Below are positions 1 to 6,169 of a stretch of 9,357 bases of DNA, piece by piece. Below the pieces are notes generated by a model. It ran no database searches. It was not told the DNA's origin and worked only from the letters and a program-made list of their open reading frames with translations. Within the stretch, counting starts at the first letter, position 1. Each line of letters opens with the position of its first letter. The translations under genes and the position numbers were made by a program. This DNA is from an uncultured Oscillospiraceae bacterium (lineage in GTDB: Bacteria > Bacillota > Clostridia > Oscillospirales > Ruminococcaceae): the NCBI GenBank assembly GCA_910578755.1, contig CAJTSZ010000043.1, positions 7,719-17,075 on the forward strand, written 5' to 3'.

Positions 1-2
1 GT

Positions 3-944
3 ACAGAGGACCGTTCTATTCCCGAAATTGTGCGCAGGAAGGTGCAGAAGCCTACAATATACCACGAAACCTATGACAATGTGGGCTATATAAAAATTAC
101 CGATTTTAACGACGCCACCTATGACCAGTTTAGAAAAGCAGTGGAAAGCCTGGTGGATGACAAGGTGCAGTCCCTTATTTTTGACCTGCGCAACAACGGC
201 GGCGGTACGGTGGATTCCGTAATTAAAATGCTGGACCTGCTGCTGCCGGAAGGGGATATTGCAACTGCCACTTACAAAGACGGCCGGGTTGAAGTGTTGG
301 GTACCTCCGACGCCAGCTGCGTGGAGCTGCCCATGGTGGTGCTGACCAACAAAGGCACAGCCAGCGCGGCGGAACTGTTTACCCAGGCGTTAAAGGACTA
401 TGGCGTGGCGAAGTCCGTAGGGGAAAAAACCTATGGCAAGGGTACCATGCAGGTGTACCATAAGCTAAAGGACGGTTCGGCAATTAAGCTGACTATTGCT
501 AAGTACAACCCTCCCAAAAGCCCCAACTACGACGGTGTGGGAATTCAGCCCGATTATGAGGTTTTGCTCACCGAGGACCAGGTAAAAAATTTCTCTAACC
601 TGACAGAGGAAACAGACCCCCAGCTGAAAAAAGCACTGGAACTGGCCAAGGCAGGGCTGGTAAGCCTTCCGGAAGATGACGAGGAAAATGAGGGCTTAGA
701 GGATTTAGAGGACTTGGAGGAAGAGCTGGACGAGGACAGCGACTCTGAAAAGACAGATAAGAATAAAGACGACGATGAGGAGGAAGATGAAGAGGACAAG
801 GATACCTCCAATAAGGACGAAGACGACGAAAAGTCAGATACGAAATCGGATAAAGACAAAGATACCGAGGACGAAGATACTGACAGCGAAGATGAGGAAG
901 AGGAAGATACCGAATCAGAAAAGGACAGCAGCTCTAAAAAGTAA
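3..944 (+). CDS. S41 family C-terminal processing peptidase (CtpA/Tsp-like), 5'-truncated by window edge, with acidic tail
   Basis: Serine protease of the S41 (CtpA/Tsp/Prc) family, usually exported or membrane-anchored and acting on envelope proteins from their C-termini. The frame is open from base 3, so the signal peptide and PDZ domain lie upstream; the GTG at 30 is internal. Counting from that GTG, the core holds the LRNNGGG loop (53-59), the nucleophile motif GTASAAE with Ser112, and the TYGKGTMQ motif with Lys137 and Gln141. The Lys-to-Gln spacing of four matches the Ser/Lys/Gln centre known in Tsp, so the protease should be active. After about residue 212 the protein becomes a low-complexity tail to residue 304: by my count about 54 of its last 92 residues are Asp or Glu, the rest mostly Ser, Lys and Thr. 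Such a tail is not part of the usual family fold. No partner genes are visible; the gene ends at a strong terminator. Confidence 0.93.
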   Translation, partial: TEDRSIPEIVRRKVQKPTIYHETYDNVGYIKITDFNDATYDQFRKAVESLVDDKVQSLIFDLRNNGGGTVDSVIKMLDLLLPEGDIATATYKDGRVEVLGTSDASCVELPMVVLTNKGTASAAELFTQALKDYGVAKSVGEKTYGKGTMQVYHKLKDGSAIKLTIAKYNPPKSPNYDGVGIQPDYEVLLTEDQVKNFSNLTEETDPQLKKALELAKAGLVSLPEDDEENEGLEDLEDLEEELDEDSDSEKTDKNKDDDEEEDEEDKDTSNKDEDDEKSDTKSDKDKDTEDEDTDSEDEEEEDTESEKDSSSKK

Positions 945-948
945 TTAG

Positions 949-997
949 AAAAACAGGTATGCAAAGGGAATTCCCTATTGCATACCTGTTTTTGTTC
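949..997 (+). terminator. Rho-independent terminator of the S41 peptidase gene
   Basis: Perfect 16-bp inverted arms AAAAACAGGTATGCAA (949-964) and TTGCATACCTGTTTTT (978-993). The 13-nt loop itself contains the palindrome AGGGAATTCCCT. The right arm ends in a run of T. It starts 5 nt after the TAA stop. The A-run on the left arm means it could also act on the opposite strand, but no minus-strand gene approaches it. Confidence 0.9.
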
Positions 998-1000
998 TGT

Positions 1001-1142
1001 ATAAAAAATAGTTGAGCAGAGCAAAACTATTTTTTGTGCATGAAGCAGGAAGGGCGAGTAGCCCGAATCTGCTTGCACATCAGCTTTTTTATTGTGAAAC
1101 AATAAAAAATAGTTGAGCAGAGCAAAACTATTTTTTTGTGCA
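1001..1142. repeat. Two copies of a 40-nt hairpin module (1001-1040 and 1102-1142)
   Basis: The segments 1001-1040 and 1102-1142 are identical apart from one extra T in the second. Each folds into a hairpin with arms AAAAAATAGTT and AACTATTTTTT, loop GAGCAGAGCAA, followed by TTGTGCA. The A-run and T-run flanks make each look like a weak bidirectional terminator. No coding sequence is associated. Confidence 0.85.
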
Positions 1143-1293
1143 ATAAACGGGGCGCGGAACATTTGTGCAAAAGGAAAGCCAGTAAGCGCCCCTTACAAGT
1201 TTTTTGGCTTCGCCTGCAAAACTTGCGAAAACTGCTTTGTTGCAGCCCGAATCTGCTTGCACATCAGCTTTTTATTGTGAAACAATAAAAAAT
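1060..1293. repeat. Two copies of a 50-nt module with a T5-6/A6 hairpin (1060-1110 and 1244-1293)
   Basis: Segments 1060-1110 and 1244-1293 match throughout except for one T. Each begins AGCCCGAATCTGCTTGCACA and ends in a near-perfect hairpin with arms TTTTTTATTGT and ACAATAAAAAA and loop GAA (1085-1109 in the first copy). In the first copy the 5' part can also pair with 1036-1054: TGTGC with GCACA, AAGCAG with CTGCTT, and GGGC with GCCC inside. This copy overlaps the second copy of the neighbouring 40-nt hairpin module. Confidence 0.85.
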
Positions 1294-1465
1294 GCTGCTG
1301 ACACTGAAGGGAAAGCATTGCCTTTTCAAAGGTGTACACAAAGGGAAGTTTTGTGCGGTTATAGCAGTTTTTTTATATATTTTAAAACGGATGGCAGAAA
1401 ACATTTATAAATTTAAAAAAATTGTGGAAAAAAGATATAAAATAACTAAACCTGGTGAAAATGAA

Positions 1466-1494
1466 TTGACATAGCATGGGAATAGGAGTATTAT
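1466..1494 (+). promoter_or_regulatory. Sigma-A-type promoter for the peptide-binding lipoprotein gene
   Basis: A perfect -35 box TTGACA (1466-1471), a 17-nt spacer, and -10 box TATTAT (1489-1494). The 60 bases upstream are strongly AT-rich with A-tracts, as in an UP element. Transcription should start near 1501, giving a leader of about 175 nt. This is the strongest promoter match in the window. Confidence 0.8.
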
Positions 1495-1592
1495 AAGGAA
1501 AAATATGTTTTGGAATAGTTTATAATAAATAGTATATTTGTAAAATATTATATCTAAAAACAATAGCAATAAAGTTGCAGACCTGTATTTTT

Positions 1593-1671
1593 ACGCACTG
1601 TAAAGGCGGCGCATGGGGCGCTGCGTTTTGCATATTCCTCATCGTTACAAAACGGAGGAAATAAAAGGAGG
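1593..1671 (+). promoter_or_regulatory. Structured 5' leader and ribosome site of the lipoprotein gene
   Basis: The leader can form GCGGCGC (1606-1612) with GCGCTGC (1618-1624, one G-U pair), or alternatively ACGCA (1593-1597) with TGCGT (1622-1626). CGTTTTG (1624-1630) pairs with CAAAACG (1648-1654) just before the ribosome site AGGAGG (1666-1671), which lies 6 nt from the ATG. These pairings partly exclude each other. I do not recognise a known riboswitch class. Confidence 0.4.
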
Positions 1672-1677
1672 ACAAAT

Positions 1678-3690
1678 ATGAAAAAACACTTGTTAAAACT
1701 GTTGGCTTTGGCCATGGCGGCTTCCTTTGTGCTGGGCGCTTGCAGCAGTACAGGGGAAACAGAGCCCAAAGCGGACAACAACGCCGCACCAGGCGTGGAG
1801 GACAGCAAGGAACCAGCAAAGAAGCCGGAAAAAGAAACAGCAGCAAAAGGCGATGAAATTAAAGATTTGGTAATTGCGCGCCTTTCTACCAGGGAAATGG
1901 AAACATTTAATATCCTGTACAGCCAAAGCTTTTCTGACTTTGAAAACCTCACCAATATGATTGACTCCCTGGTGGAGGTTGACCCACAGGGCAAGGTAGT
2001 GCCTGCCATTGCAGAAACATGGGGCACAGAGGACGAAGGCCTCACCTGGACTTTTCACATCCGCGAAGGCGTAAAATGGGTGGATATGAATGGCCAAGTG
2101 AAGGGCGACTGCACCGCATGGGACTGGGCTACCGGTTTGGAATGGGTGCTTAACTACCACAAAAACGAATCTTCCCACACTTCCCAGCCCATTGAAATGA
2201 TTGCCGGCGCTGGGGATTACTACGAATATACCAAGGCCTTAAGCAAGGAAGAAGCCTATGCTTTGGATGCTTCCGCCGGTTCCAAGTTTATGGAAATGGT
2301 GGGGGTAGAGGTTCCGGACGATTTAACCCTGATTTACCGCTGCCCAGAGCCAAAACCATACTTCGATTCCTTCCCTGCATGGGCTGGCCTGTACCCAATG
2401 TCCCAGGGCATGGTGGACGAGCTGGGTGTAGACGGTGTAAAAGCTATGGATAACACCAACTACTGGTACAATGGCTGCTACACCATGACCACCTACATCC
2501 AAAACAACGAAAAGGTGTTTACCAAAAACCCAGAATACTGGGATAAAAATTGCCAGCGGTTCGATACTGTTACTGTAAAAATGGTAGAATCCAACGACGT
2601 AGCCTTCCAGCTGTACAAAGCAGGGGAAATTGACTCGGTTTCCTTAACAGAATCCAACCTGCAAACCATTTATAATAACCCAAATCACGAGTTTTACAAC
2701 TACCTGGTAGAGCTGCCTGCGGATAAATATGCTTATCCTATCCACCTGAACTATGCCAAAAACAAAGAGGACGGCACACCGGATACCAACTGGAATACTG
2801 CTGTTGCAAACGAGGCTTTCCGCCTTTCCTGGCTGTACGGCATAGACCTTACGGAATATTACAAAAGAACAAACTCCATTAACCCATTGAGCTGTGAAAA
2901 TAACTTTTACAGCATGAAGGGCTTGATTTACAATTCCGACGGTACCGAATATACAGAGCTGGTACATAAGGAGATGGGCCTGCCGGCCCTCAACGGCAAA
3001 ACCATGGTCCGTATTGATAAGGACAAAGCCCAAAAGTACAAGGAGCAGGCCATAGAGGAGCTTACCGCTTTAGGCGTTACCTTCCCTGTAGAGGTGGATT
3101 ACTACATTGCTGCTTCCAGCCAAACCGCATTAGACAGCGCCAATGTACTGAAAAATTGCTTTGAAGCAAGCCTTGGTCCCGAATATGTTCAGCTGAATAT
3201 TAAAACCTATGTTTCTGCCTACAGCAAAGAGGTTCGGATTCCCCGCCTTATGTCCTTTAACGTAAACGGCTGGGGTGCAGATTTTGGCGACCCAATCAAC
3301 TACCTGGGCCAGGAGATTATGGGCAACGACAGCGCTTACTACGCCAATTCCTACTCCTACATTAACCTGGTGGAGGAAACCGAAGCCACCAAAGACCTGC
3401 TTGCAACCTATGCCGAATTTACCAAATTGGTAGACGAAGCCAACAAAATCACCAACGACCTGGATGCAAGACATATTGCCTTTGCCAAAGCAGAGGCTTA
3501 CATGGTTCAGCATGGCCTAATTATTCCATGCAACTACAGCGTTTCCTGGGGCTTAACAAAGGTTAACCCCTACAGCAAAATGAATGCTATTTTTGGCTGC
3601 CAGAACGATAAAATGAAAAACTGGGAAACAAACGCCAACGGTTACACAACCGAGGAAATGAAAGCCGCAGCTGCTGCTATTGGCAAGTAA
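1678..3690 (+). CDS. Oligopeptide-type ABC transporter substrate-binding lipoprotein (SBP_bac_5/OppA family)
   Basis: Extracellular lipoprotein that captures peptides (or a related solute) for an ABC importer. The signal peptide is KKHLLKLLALAMAASFV followed by lipobox LGAC with lipidated Cys22. A polar low-complexity linker (23-62) precedes the binding domain. The family signature is visible at about 100-135: VVPAIAETW, then DEGLTWTFHIREGVKW. DFGDPINYLGQ in the C-terminal half matches the usual D-x-x-DP segment. At 670 residues it is longer than the 530-560 typical of OppA, part of that being the linker. ATG at 1678 is supported by AGGAGG 6 nt upstream and by the intact signal peptide. No permease or ATPase gene is adjacent, so it is an orphan that must use components encoded elsewhere. 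It has its own near-consensus promoter and a terminator, so it is probably expressed alone and strongly. The ligand cannot be read from sequence. Confidence 0.93.
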   Translation: MKKHLLKLLALAMAASFVLGACSSTGETEPKADNNAAPGVEDSKEPAKKPEKETAAKGDEIKDLVIARLSTREMETFNILYSQSFSDFENLTNMIDSLVEVDPQGKVVPAIAETWGTEDEGLTWTFHIREGVKWVDMNGQVKGDCTAWDWATGLEWVLNYHKNESSHTSQPIEMIAGAGDYYEYTKALSKEEAYALDASAGSKFMEMVGVEVPDDLTLIYRCPEPKPYFDSFPAWAGLYPMSQGMVDELGVDGVKAMDNTNYWYNGCYTMTTYIQNNEKVFTKNPEYWDKNCQRFDTVTVKMVESNDVAFQLYKAGEIDSVSLTESNLQTIYNNPNHEFYNYLVELPADKYAYPIHLNYAKNKEDGTPDTNWNTAVANEAFRLSWLYGIDLTEYYKRTNSINPLSCENNFYSMKGLIYNSDGTEYTELVHKEMGLPALNGKTMVRIDKDKAQKYKEQAIEELTALGVTFPVEVDYYIAASSQTALDSANVLKNCFEASLGPEYVQLNIKTYVSAYSKEVRIPRLMSFNVNGWGADFGDPINYLGQEIMGNDSAYYANSYSYINLVEETEATKDLLATYAEFTKLVDEANKITNDLDARHIAFAKAEAYMVQHGLIIPCNYSVSWGLTKVNPYSKMNAIFGCQNDKMKNWETNANGYTTEEMKAAAAAIGK

Positions 3691-3698
3691 TAATTTAG

Positions 3699-3812
3699 CT
3701 AAGGGCCTATTTAGGATTTCAATGTGCATGGATTGGCGAAATGTTTTTTAACACAGCAGGGTGAAAAAACAGCCGTCAAGATGTGTTAGGGAGATTCTTA
3801 ATAGGCTCTAAG
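3699..3812. mobile_element. Candidate MITE-like element with inverted termini and direct-repeat flanks
   Basis: The ends GGCCTATTTAGGATTTC (3704-3720) and, read on the minus strand from 3807, AGCCTATTAAGAATCTC agree at 13 of 17 positions. They enclose about 104 bp with no coding capacity. Both sides are flanked by CTAAG (3699-3703 and 3808-3812), extendable to CTAAGGGC, which could be a target duplication. Internally TGTTTTTT (3742-3749) pairs with AAAAAACA (3764-3771), or TAACACA with TGTGTTA (3782-3788). It sits between a stop codon and its terminator. The assignment is by structure only; a second genomic copy is needed for proof. Confidence 0.45.
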
Positions 3813-3821
3813 GGCTAATGC

Positions 3822-3860
3822 AAGCCTCTCTGCCGCAGTTTGCGGCGGGGAGGTTTTTCT
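3822..3860 (+). terminator. Rho-independent terminator of the lipoprotein gene
   Basis: CCTCTCTGCCGC (3825-3836) pairs with GCGGCGGGGAGG (3842-3853) over 12 bp with three G-U pairs, loop AGTTT, followed by TTTTTCT. It lies about 135 nt after the stop codon; without the intervening MITE-like segment it would be about 30 nt away, as expected. Confidence 0.9.
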
Positions 3861-3988
3861 GTCTGTGCCAATGCAGGGGCAGGTTTTAGTAATTTTGTAT
3901 AATTTTTGTTAAATGAATAGCAGAACCTACAAAGATATAGGCGAAAAGGAAAAAGTTTGATAAAAAAATATCACTCATCCCATTTTTG

Positions 3989-3997
3989 TGCTATAAT
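3989..3997 (+). promoter_or_regulatory. Extended -10 promoter for the short-chain dehydrogenase gene
   Basis: TGCTATAAT at 3989-3997 is a perfect TG-N-TATAAT extended -10. No good -35 box stands 16-18 nt upstream, which is usual for this promoter type. The start should be near 4004, giving a leader of about 145 nt. Confidence 0.6.
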
Positions 3998-4024
3998 AGC
4001 CGCAAGGCAATTATTATAATTTTA

Positions 4025-4139
4025 GCGGCTGGGGCGGTACATTCTTTAGGGGCCCTCAAACCCCTAAAACCCCCGGCCGTAGCCACACACAGTATGTTAT
4101 GCTTAAAATAATGCCGCCAAGGCGGTAAAATATAGGAGG
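4025..4139 (+). promoter_or_regulatory. Folded leader of the dehydrogenase gene
   Basis: TTTAGGGG (4045-4052) pairs perfectly with CCCCTAAA (4061-4068). An outer helix can form from GGCTGGGG (4027-4034) with CCCC (4071-4074) and AGCC (4081-4084). CCGCC/GGCGG (4114-4125) lies just before the ribosome site AGGAGG (4134-4139), which is 9 nt from the ATG. A stable leader fold is likely; I cannot match it to a known riboswitch. Confidence 0.4.
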
Positions 4140-4148
4140 AGTATCATC

Positions 4149-4895
4149 ATGTTATTGGAAAATAAAGTTGCCATTGTCACCGGAGGTACCCGCGGTATTG
4201 GTTACGCCATTGTTCGGGAATATTTAAAACAGGGTGCAACCGTTGTACTTTGCGGTTCCCGTCAGGAAACCGCAGATAAAGCCGTTGCCCAGTTAAAAGC
4301 AGAAAACGCCGCATGGCCGGTAGAAGGCATTAGCCCCGATTTAACCAACTATAATTCTGTAAAGGAAGCCTTTGACAAGGTTGCCGAAAAATATGGCAAA
4401 ATTGATATTTTGGCCAACAATGCCGGCGTTTCCGCTTCTGAACCCCTTACCTCCTATACGCCGGAAATGTTTGAAAAAACAATGGATGTAAACGTAAACG
4501 CTGTGTTTAACTGCACACGTGCCGTTGTGGATTACATGAAAGCCCAAAACAGCGGCTGTATCATCAACACCAGCAGTATGGTAAGCCTGTACGGCCAGCC
4601 CTCCGGCGTGGCCTACCCAACCAGCAAGTTTGCCCTCAACGGCATGACCCTTTCCCTGGCAAGGGAGCTGGGCCCCAGCGGTATCCGTGTAAACGCCGTT
4701 GCCCCCGGCATCACCAACACCGACATGGTAAAAGCCCTGCCGGAAAAAGTAATTGCTCCACTTATTGCCCAAATCCCGCTGCGCCGCGTAGGCGAACCAG
4801 AGGATATTGCCAACGCCTTTGTGTTCTTGGCAAGCGATATGGCCAGCTACATCAGCGGTATTGTCCTCAGTGTAGACGGTTTAGCCCGTTCCTAA
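4149..4895 (+). CDS. Short-chain dehydrogenase/reductase, FabG/BaiA-like
   Basis: Classical 248-residue NAD(P)-dependent SDR, a cytosolic Rossmann-fold oxidoreductase. Visible motifs are TGGTRGIG (11-18, cofactor binding), NNAG (90-93), Asn115 in MDVNVN, and the catalytic set Ser143, Tyr156, Lys160 in YPTSK. VAPGITNTDM follows and the protein ends in SVDGLARS. Arg38 in CGSR after the second strand, with no acidic residue there, suggests NADP(H). General automatic annotation would be 3-oxoacyl-ACP reductase, but no other fatty-acid genes are near. Compared from memory with clostridial BaiA (bile-acid 3-alpha-hydroxysteroid dehydrogenase), many segments agree: TGGTRGIG, PDLT, KYG-D, MD-NVN-VFN, YPTSK, VAPG, the LP-E stretch and the SVDG end. 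No other bai genes are present, so the substrate is open. The gene is monocistronic with its own promoter and terminator. Confidence 0.92.
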   Translation: MLLENKVAIVTGGTRGIGYAIVREYLKQGATVVLCGSRQETADKAVAQLKAENAAWPVEGISPDLTNYNSVKEAFDKVAEKYGKIDILANNAGVSASEPLTSYTPEMFEKTMDVNVNAVFNCTRAVVDYMKAQNSGCIINTSSMVSLYGQPSGVAYPTSKFALNGMTLSLARELGPSGIRVNAVAPGITNTDMVKALPEKVIAPLIAQIPLRRVGEPEDIANAFVFLASDMASYISGIVLSVDGLARS

Positions 4896-4923
4896 TTCCT
4901 AATGCAACCAAAAAACAAAAAGG

Positions 4924-4966
4924 ACAGAAAGTTTGCCTTGCAAAAGGCAGGCTTTCTGTTTTTTTT
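4924..4966 (+). terminator. Rho-independent terminator of the dehydrogenase gene
   Basis: ACAGAAAG (4924-4931) pairs with CTTTCTGT (4952-4959). An inner GCCTT/AAGGC stem is separated by a 3x3 internal loop, and T8 follows (4959-4966). It begins 28 nt after the TAA. The run of A before the left arm could let it work in both directions. Confidence 0.9.
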
Positions 4967-4976
4967 CGCTGGTTTA

Positions 4977-4985
4977 TGCTATAAT
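4977..4985 (+). promoter_or_regulatory. Extended -10 promoter for the holA operon
   Basis: TGCTATAAT at 4977-4985 is identical to the extended -10 upstream of the dehydrogenase gene. A -35 at normal distance would fall inside the T-tract of the preceding terminator and is not recognisable. Start near 4992 gives a leader of about 110 nt. Confidence 0.6.
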
Positions 4986-5002
4986 TACTGCAATACCATT
5001 TA

Positions 5003-5098
5003 TGCTGTACAGCAGCCCGCCCCAGCGGGCCCGCTTCGTTAACGCTTTCGTGCTGTAATAACCGTATCGCAAATAGCCAAGGGCTATTGCTTGGGAGG
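5003..5098 (+). promoter_or_regulatory. holA leader: palindrome, hairpins and ribosome site
   Basis: TGCTGTACAGCA (5003-5014) is a perfect 12-bp palindrome just inside the transcript, so either an operator or part of a fold. GCCCGC (5015-5020) pairs with GCGGGC (5025-5030). AATAGCC (5072-5078) pairs with GGCTATT (5082-5088), leaving the ribosome site GGGAGG (5093-5098) free. The competing pair CCAAG (5077-5081)/CTTGG (5090-5094) would bury its first bases. The TTG at 5087 lies inside the first hairpin, which argues against its use as a start. Confidence 0.45.
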
Positions 5099-5104
5099 AA
5101 GAAC

Positions 5105-6142
5105 ATGACATTTACAGAAGAGGGGCAGCTGCTCCAACACATCAAAAAAGGGGAGCTGGCTCCAGTATACCTGCTGTATGGGGAGGAAAAATATTTAAAG
5201 GACTTGTATTGCCAAAGGCTTGTAAAGGCGGCAGGGGATGCTTTCCCGGAGTTTAACCTGCACCAGTTCGAGGGCGCCCGCCTGGAGGCAGACCAGCTGC
5301 TGGAAGCTTGCGAGGCCATGCCCTTTATGGCGGAAAAGCGGTGCGTAGTAGTGAAAGATTTCCCTTTTTCTTCCTTACCGGGGCAGGAGAAGGAAAAAAT
5401 AGAGGGCCTGCTGGCAGAGCCAGTCCCCACCACCGTTTTAATTTTACAGGTGGATGATGGGGAGTTCCTGCCTAAAAAGAATACAAAAGCAAAAAGGTGG
5501 ATGTCCTTAGCGGATAAGTTTGGCATTGTTATGGAACTGGGCCGCCGCAAACCGGCGGATATTACCCGCTTTTTGCAGAAAAGCGCCCAACAGCAGGGCT
5601 GCACCATTTCAAAGGATTTGTGCTGCTATTTGGTGGAACGCTGTGAAAACGATATGCTCACCCTTTCCAACGAAATACAAAAGGCGGCGGCTTACGCCGG
5701 GGAAGGGGAAATTACCCAGGAACATATTGATGCAGTAACTGTAAAAGCGGTTTCCGCCAGGGTGTACGACCTTTCCCGGGCTATTTTGGCGGACCAGTAC
5801 GAAAAAGCCCTTTCCATTGTGGAGGAGCTGCTGTACCTGCGGTACCAGCCCACGGTTATTTTGGCGGCCCTTTCCGGGGCCTATGTGGATTTGTACATTG
5901 CAAAAACCGCCAAAAACGCTGGCAAGGGGCAAAAGGAAATATTGGAAAACTTTGAGTACCGCGGGCGGGATTTTGTTGTGCGCAACAGCCTGCGGGACTG
6001 CGGCAGGTACTCCCTAAAGCTTCTGCGCAAATCTATTGACCACCTGGCCCAAACAGATTACCGGATGAAAAGTTCCCGGGCCGACAGCGCCGTGCTGTTG
6101 GAACAGGCTGTAACCCAGCTGTTTTTTATTGCCCCACAGTAA
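5105..6142 (+). CDS. holA: DNA polymerase III subunit delta
   Basis: Clamp-loader delta subunit: the wrench that opens the beta sliding clamp and loads it on primed DNA, acting with tau/gamma and delta' in the cytosol. The 345-residue length fits the family (about 340). The N-terminal segment PVYLLYGEEKYLKDLY is the usual HolA opening, with a degenerate nucleotide loop. AEKRCVVVKDFPF matches the next conserved strand, and DLCCYLVERCENDMLTLSNEIQKAAAY and VSARVYDLSRAI match the AAA-like middle. The helical collar domain closes the protein, ending near DSAVLLEQAVTQLF. ATG at 5105 is preferred over TTG at 5087 because GGGAGG (5093-5098) stands 6 nt upstream. It heads a four-gene run, with 27 nt to the next gene. 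Translation may be tuned by the leader hairpins. Confidence 0.92.
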   Translation: MTFTEEGQLLQHIKKGELAPVYLLYGEEKYLKDLYCQRLVKAAGDAFPEFNLHQFEGARLEADQLLEACEAMPFMAEKRCVVVKDFPFSSLPGQEKEKIEGLLAEPVPTTVLILQVDDGEFLPKKNTKAKRWMSLADKFGIVMELGRRKPADITRFLQKSAQQQGCTISKDLCCYLVERCENDMLTLSNEIQKAAAYAGEGEITQEHIDAVTVKAVSARVYDLSRAILADQYEKALSIVEELLYLRYQPTVILAALSGAYVDLYIAKTAKNAGKGQKEILENFEYRGRDFVVRNSLRDCGRYSLKLLRKSIDHLAQTDYRMKSSRADSAVLLEQAVTQLFFIAPQ

Positions 6143-6169
6143 TTGGCACCATACACAAAGGAAGAAATT

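Larger units (their letters stand above)
994..1460. other. Gene-free repeat-rich intergenic region
   Basis: I see no credible gene here. The stretch is built from the duplicated modules listed separately, plus a GGGGCGC (1149-1155)/GCGCCCC (1186-1192) stem, a CAAGTTTT (1196-1203)/AAAACTTG (1218-1225) hairpin enclosing GGC-TTC-GCC, a CTGC/GCAG stem (1232-1245), and AATGCT (1291-1296)/AGCATT (1314-1319). From about 1370 it becomes very AT-rich and leads into the next promoter. The small open frames here lack ribosome sites and run through the repeats. Confidence 0.7.

Noticed and set aside
554..1162. Minus-strand open frame encoding a serine-rich protein
   Set aside because: It is the antisense of the acidic tail (GAx codons read as serine codons) and then runs through the terminator and repeats; no ribosome site or family motif.
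1001..1293. Possible CRISPR array
   Set aside because: Only two copies of each of two different modules, no uniform spacers, and no cas genes.
1204..1474. Two small plus-strand open frames (1204-1410 and 1292-1474)
   Set aside because: They begin inside the hairpin repeats, have no ribosome site, and their translations look random.
4030..4075. T-box leader upstream of the dehydrogenase gene
   Set aside because: GGGGCGGTAC is only loosely like the T-box core AGGGTGGTACCGCG, no specifier stem is evident, and the hairpin is not followed by a T-tract.
4149..4895. Part of a bile-acid 7-dehydroxylation (bai) operon
   Set aside because: The gene is flanked by its own promoter and terminator, and no other bai-type genes occur in the window.
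5087..5104. Upstream TTG start for holA
   Set aside because: It lies inside a hairpin with no ribosome site ahead, whereas ATG 5105 has GGGAGG at 6 nt.
4867..5607. Minus-strand 246-codon frame opposite holA
   Set aside because: It crosses a terminator and promoter, lies opposite a well-recognised gene, and has no domain signature.
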